From the NCBI RefSeq assembly GCF_008373765.1, contig NZ_VUJW01000008.1, positions 62,001 through 126,000 of the forward strand: a stretch of DNA of 64,000 bases, in the 5' to 3' direction. The translations under genes and the position numbers were made by a program. Source of the stretch: Nocardioides antri (GTDB taxonomy: Bacteria > Actinomycetota > Actinomycetes > Propionibacteriales > Nocardioidaceae). This document shows, piece after piece, positions 60,345 to 64,000 of this stretch. Numbering within the stretch: position 1 is the first letter of the stretch; each line of letters begins with the position of its first letter. The notes under the pieces are model-generated. The model was not told the DNA's origin. It ran no database searches and saw only the letters and a program-made list of their open reading frames with translations.

Positions 60345-63300
60345 TCACCCGTCCCGCCTTCTGTTCCGTCGGGCGTTGCCGGCCCCGCGGCGTTGCTGGT
60401 TCCGGTTCTCCTGGTTGTCGCGACGGTCGTCACGACCGTTCCGCTTGACCTGCGCCTTGATCTGCCGCAGCTCCCGGGTCGCCTCCCGCAGCTCGGCGTT
60501 CGCCCTGTCGAGCCGATCCCCGAGCGCAGCGTCCGCGCCCTCACGGGACACCACCGTCAGCACACGAGCACGCTCCGCGAACGCCTGCTCGAGCCGGTTG
60601 AGTTCGCGACGCGAGCCCTCCGCGTAGCTCGCGATCTCATTGAGGTCACCGCGCGAGAGCAGATCGGCCAGCGCTGGCCCGTCGAAGCCCTTCTCCTCGA
60701 GGATCTCAACGAACCGGCGCATCCGTCGCGCCTCACGCGTGTCCGCCCGGAGGATCGCGAGGTTCCCCGCCAACGTTCCGCCCCCCTCGCTAGTCCAGAC
60801 GTCGCCGCTCTCGCTACCGAGGTCGGTGGTAAGCGCGCTCCTGACCGAGGATTCGATCTGCTTCATCTTGTCCACGAGGTGGTCGCGCCGCCGGGTCTCC
60901 TCCTTGAGCTGTGCGTTGAGGCGCTTGCGGTTCTCGGTCTCGCGGCGGACCTCCTCGTCGGCCCTGTTGTCGCTCTTCGCCGTGGTGAGGAGGGTGGAGC
61001 GGCCGCCGGGGATGATGGCGCCCTTCGCGGCGCCAGGAGCACGCGTAAGGATTCGGTCGTCGATCACCCCGGCGTTGATGCCCTCGATCAGGCGTCGGCT
61101 TCGGTCGGTCTCGCCGTGCCGGTTGGTGGTGATGCCCTCGCCCGGCGCCAAGACATACCGGAACCGGTCGGCGTAAGGCCCGCCGTCCTTGGGGACGAAC
61201 CCGCCGCCGGCGGAGTCGGTGGGATCGATCGGGCCGAGACCGCCCGAGCCTGTGCCCGGGACGTGTTGAGTGCGGTGGTACGTCGTGATCGTGTTCGTGT
61301 GGGTGTGCGACGAGGTCGTGTGACGGCCGTCCACGGAGTTCAGCAGGGCGATAATCCGAGCGAGCTTGCCCGACGCCAGGTCATCGAGCAGCGCCCGCGC
61401 TTCGGCCCGAGTCAGGCCGTACTTGTTGATCAGTTGCTGTACCGAGGCGACCTTCCCGGAAGCCATGTCCCGCAGCAGCGCTTGCGCCTCAGCGCGGGTC
61501 AACCCGTAGTTGTCGATCAGGTGCTGGATCGCTCTCACCCTCGCCGACGCTCGGTCGACACCTACTGCCTCGATGATCGTGCGGACGAGCTTCGGCGTGA
61601 GCCCCAGCGTGTCGAGATAGCCGCGGAGCTCCTTCCCGGACAGGCCCGCCGCGACGCCGGCCTCGATGAGGGCGTCGCGCTGTCGCTGCAGCGACCTCGA
61701 CAGTTGTCGGGAACCCGCTCCCGCCTCAGCTTGGGCGACCAGGGTTTCCTTGAGCTGCTCGACCCGGTCGCGGATCGCCGCCCGGTTCTGCAGAGCCGCG
61801 TTGCCGTTGCCCTTGAGGGTGTTGGAGTTGTCCGACAGCTCACCGTTCAACTCGCGCAGGGACATGATCCAGGCGTCGGTCTGCGCCGACAGGTTGACGT
61901 TGGGGTCGAGCAGAGCAGACAGGGTGTCCCCGAACTGCGCGGCCCGTTCGGAGGCCGAGAGGAGCTCGTTGTCGAGTTCGCGGATCGAGGCGGCGACGTC
62001 ACCGACGTCGACGCTCGCGAGATCGATCAGCTCCGCGCGGAGTTTCCCGCTGATCTCGGCGGAGGCCTGCCAATCGCTGTTGTCGATGTTGGCGAGGTCC
62101 TCCCACGTCAGGTCGAGGTTGTCGAGCGCAGGCTTGAGGCGTGTCGCCGCGGCGCCGAGTTTGTCGAGGTCCCACAGCAGCCCGTCGTCGCCCACCTCGC
62201 GCTTCGGCCTGAGCATCGAGGCGTCGTCGAACGTCTGCCGCATGATGTCGCCGATGCGGTTCAGTTCGTGGACCTGCGCCTCCCAGTTCGCGATGTCCTC
62301 CTCCAGCGGGGTGATGAAGCCCTCGCTGGTGACCCGGGACCCCAGCCCCTGGGCGATCACATCCCACCCGAAGGTCTCCATGCCCTCCGAGGTTTCCCGG
62401 ATCTGAGCCCCGAGATCCTTGTAGGCCCCGATCGCCTGGGAGAGGTCGGTGGTCGCCAGCGACCGGTTGAACGCCTTGGCCTCTTCGGAGCCTCGTGCCA
62501 GCTCTGCTCGTACGTCGACGACCGCGCCGATCAGACCGCCGGCGACCGCACCAGGGGCGCCGCCGATCATCGCCCCGGTCAGCCCCAGCGTCGCGGTGTT
62601 GGCGACCCCCATGGAGTCGGCCCAGCCGGTTGATATCGCGGCGACGCCGGCCGCCAGCCCGGCGCCCTTGCCAAACCGCGCGAGTGTTGCTCGAGTCCGG
62701 GCCAGCGCGGCGTTGTACTTGTCGAGCTCGCGACGGCCGGCCGAGGCCGACATGACGTATCCCGACGCGAGAGTCCTCAGGTCGGTGTTGAGCATCTGCA
62801 CCGCGCTGCTCTGCGCCCTCAGGTTGCTCAGCAGCGCCGGCCCGCCAGCCGCGCTGAAGCCCTTCGAGGCCAGTGCCGCCGCGGAGGCCGCGGCCGCGTA
62901 GGTGAGGAGCGCGGCCCCGATCGGGGAGTCCGCGATCGCAGCGATGATGTCAAAGAAGTTCGACAGCGTCGTCAGCGCCGGCCCGGACAGCGGTGCGGTG
63001 GCCTCTGCGATCTGCAGGGCGGCGTCCGCGATGTTGGTCAGCGTGTCGAGCGCGAGGGGCCCGGTCTTGTCGATGTAGTCCAGGAACTCCTGGAAGCCCT
63101 CGGTCTTGTCGACTGAGGAAGCCCACCGGTCGAAGGCGTCGGCGCCGTTGACCAGCCCTTGGGTGACGTCGTCGTTCAGCGGGTCGAAGGCCATCCACAG
63201 CTCGGAGAGCCCATGGCCGAGGTCGCCAACGATCTCCGTGATCGCGGTGAGCGCCGGCCGCGCCTCGCCCTGCAGGAAGCGGTAGAACCCGGTCCACCGA

Positions 63301-64000
63301 TCGGAGGTCAGGCTCTCGCTTGAGGACGCCACCAGGTCGCCGACTACGGAGGCGTACTCGGAGACGAACCCGCGGATCTGCGGCAGTGCCCGCTCGAAGT
63401 CGTCGGTTGCCTCGAGCACCCCGGGGAAGAGCTCGCCGGCGGCGCTGTCGCGCACTCGCTTGAGCGCCGGGACCAGCTCGTCGATCCGCAACGCGAAGGT
63501 GGCAGCAGCGGGCGACAGGTCCTCCAGTTGGCGCCGAGCCTCTGCAAGGTTCTCGACCGTCGGATCGAGGCGAGCCTTCTCGACTGCCTCGATGGCGTTG
63601 CCGACCCCTTGGAACGCGATGATCGAGGACGCTCCACCGGCCGCGGACGCAGCGAACAGGTTGGCCAGCGTGGTCAGCGCCGGCGCCGCGGTGGCGATCA
63701 GCCCAGTCACCGCCGGGGAAAGGGCGGTGACGCCCCTGAGCGCGAGGCCGAGCCGGCCCGAGTAGCGGTCGATCGCGCGGCTGGTGCGATCGAGGTTGGT
63801 CGTCAGCGTCAGGGAGTCCCGTGCCGCGACTCGCGTGCTGGTGGAGTAGTCCCGCGTCGAGGCCGTCAGCTTTCCGAGGTCCCGGTCGACCCGAGAGACC
63901 TGCAGGTGCGCGCTGTCGAACGCGTCGTTGGTCGCCTTGCCGGCGGCCTTCATGTCCGCGATGTACTTCGCGACCTCAGCGTTCAACCGGACCGTGGCCG
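60345..64000 (-). CDS. Phage tail tape-measure protein, 5' end cut by window edge
   Basis: At least 1,213 residues, and the frame continues upstream of 63,986 (ATVRLN), so the true start is outside. It has N-terminal coiled coil (KYIADMKAAGKATNDAFDSA), long helical Ala/Gly-rich and hydrophobic stretches, and a central tandem 29-residue repeat starting YGLTRAEA. A late His-rich linker (GRHTTSSHTHTNTITTYHRT) leads to further coiled coil and a very basic C-terminus. Length sets tail length, here more than about 180 nm if unprocessed. Confidence 0.85.
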   Translation of the reverse strand, partial: ATVRLNAEVAKYIADMKAAGKATNDAFDSAHLQVSRVDRDLGKLTASTRDYSTSTRVAARDSLTLTTNLDRTSRAIDRYSGRLGLALRGVTALSPAVTGLIATAAPALTTLANLFAASAAGGASSIIAFQGVGNAIEAVEKARLDPTVENLAEARRQLEDLSPAAATFALRIDELVPALKRVRDSAAGELFPGVLEATDDFERALPQIRGFVSEYASVVGDLVASSSESLTSDRWTGFYRFLQGEARPALTAITEIVGDLGHGLSELWMAFDPLNDDVTQGLVNGADAFDRWASSVDKTEGFQEFLDYIDKTGPLALDTLTNIADAALQIAEATAPLSGPALTTLSNFFDIIAAIADSPIGAALLTYAAAASAAALASKGFSAAGGPALLSNLRAQSSAVQMLNTDLRTLASGYVMSASAGRRELDKYNAALARTRATLARFGKGAGLAAGVAAISTGWADSMGVANTATLGLTGAMIGGAPGAVAGGLIGAVVDVRAELARGSEEAKAFNRSLATTDLSQAIGAYKDLGAQIRETSEGMETFGWDVIAQGLGSRVTSEGFITPLEEDIANWEAQVHELNRIGDIMRQTFDDASMLRPKREVGDDGLLWDLDKLGAAATRLKPALDNLDLTWEDLANIDNSDWQASAEISGKLRAELIDLASVDVGDVAASIRELDNELLSASERAAQFGDTLSALLDPNVNLSAQTDAWIMSLRELNGELSDNSNTLKGNGNAALQNRAAIRDRVEQLKETLVAQAEAGAGSRQLSRSLQRQRDALIEAGVAAGLSGKELRGYLDTLGLTPKLVRTIIEAVGVDRASARVRAIQHLIDNYGLTRAEAQALLRDMASGKVASVQQLINKYGLTRAEARALLDDLASGKLARIIALLNSVDGRHTTSSHTHTNTITTYHRTQHVPGTGSGGLGPIDPTDSAGGGFVPKDGGPYADRFRYVLAPGEGITTNRHGETDRSRRLIEGINAGVIDDRILTRAPGAAKGAIIPGGRSTLLTTAKSDNRADEEVRRETENRKRLNAQLKEETRRRDHLVDKMKQIESSVRSALTTDLGSESGDVWTSEGGGTLAGNLAILRADTREARRMRRFVEILEEKGFDGPALADLLSRGDLNEIASYAEGSRRELNRLEQAFAERARVLTVVSREGADAALGDRLDRANAELREATRELRQIKAQVKRNGRDDRRDNQENRNQQRRGAGNARRNRRRDG
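61335..61508 (-). repeat. Tandem 29-codon repeat in the tape-measure gene
   Basis: Two adjacent 87-bp units (61422-61508 and 61335-61421) both encode YGLTRAEA-x-ALL-x-D-x-ASGK. A degenerate earlier unit ends in HLIDN. Repeats of this type in tape-measure proteins add or remove tail length in steps. Confidence 0.8.

Larger units (their letters stand above)
56333..64000. mobile_element. Prophage, left part (siphovirus-type), possibly defective
   Basis: From the glutamine-synthetase tail rightwards the genes change character: short ORFs of unknown function, two excisionase-like HTH proteins, divergent control sequences and a tail tape-measure protein. No integrase, portal, terminase or lysis gene is visible; they must lie beyond 64,000 or be lost. 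Codon use is less GC3-biased than in the host genes. Confidence 0.75.

Overview
The window is high-GC actinobacterial chromosome, most like Nocardioides or a relative in the Nocardioidaceae. This rests on the ParC type, the adjacent glnA2-glnE pair, an alkane hydroxylase with fused rubredoxin, a DUF5998-like gene beside a phosphodiesterase, a cytochrome b with the actinobacterial PDWY motif, and many genes whose start codon lies 6-7 nt after a -10-like hexamer (leaderless mRNA architecture). The genus is an inference from family knowledge; no rRNA or tRNA gene is present to confirm it. LAYOUT. 1-25.4 kb is mostly conserved chromosome: parC (cut by the left edge), a NarL-type two-component pair, a GNAT/acyl-CoA-synthetase fusion, a phosphodiesterase, an ECF sigma factor with its membrane partner, thymidine kinase, an isolated HMG-CoA reductase, an M3 peptidase, a PQQ-type sugar dehydrogenase, panB, glutamine-dependent NAD synthetase, a SufR-like regulator, glnA2 and glnE. 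25.4-29.5 kb holds mntP, a structured C-rich RNA-like element, a 40-codon exported-peptide gene, an XRE-TPR regulator and alkB-rubredoxin. 29.5-44.5 kb is mixed accessory metabolism and regulation: an oxidoreductase, SRPBCC and SDR proteins, AraC and LysR regulators, serA, an AAA ATPase and a cupin. 42.7-49.4 kb pairs a LAL regulator, SDR and O-methyltransferase operon with a divergent GntR regulator and ACC deaminase. 49.4-56.1 kb has arfB, an orphan cytochrome b, a TetR-controlled membrane operon and a FAD/Rieske oxidoreductase. From about 56.33 kb to the right edge is a prophage: a glutamine-synthetase 3' end and its terminator mark the attachment junction, followed by small phage genes, an excisionase-like immunity region and most of a tail tape-measure gene. 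HOW THE PARTS WORK TOGETHER. The most interesting system is at 26.0-29.5 kb. A Phr/PapR-sized pre-peptide (signal peptide plus a 12-residue tail ending in CysCys) lies tail-to-tail with a TPR-HTH regulator. An 18-bp direct-repeat box, identical at 16 of 18 positions, occurs only upstream of the peptide gene and over the regulator's own promoter and start. This looks like an RRNPP-style peptide/receptor switch next to, and possibly controlling, alkane oxidation. Other circuits readable from the DNA are a TetR regulator with matched operators before itself and before a small-membrane-protein/DUF981 operon, a GntR operator that runs into its own start codon upstream of acdS, and a sigma-A promoter wrapped in nested palindromes before the FAD/Rieske gene. 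The ACC deaminase suggests plant association and alkB suggests hydrocarbon use.
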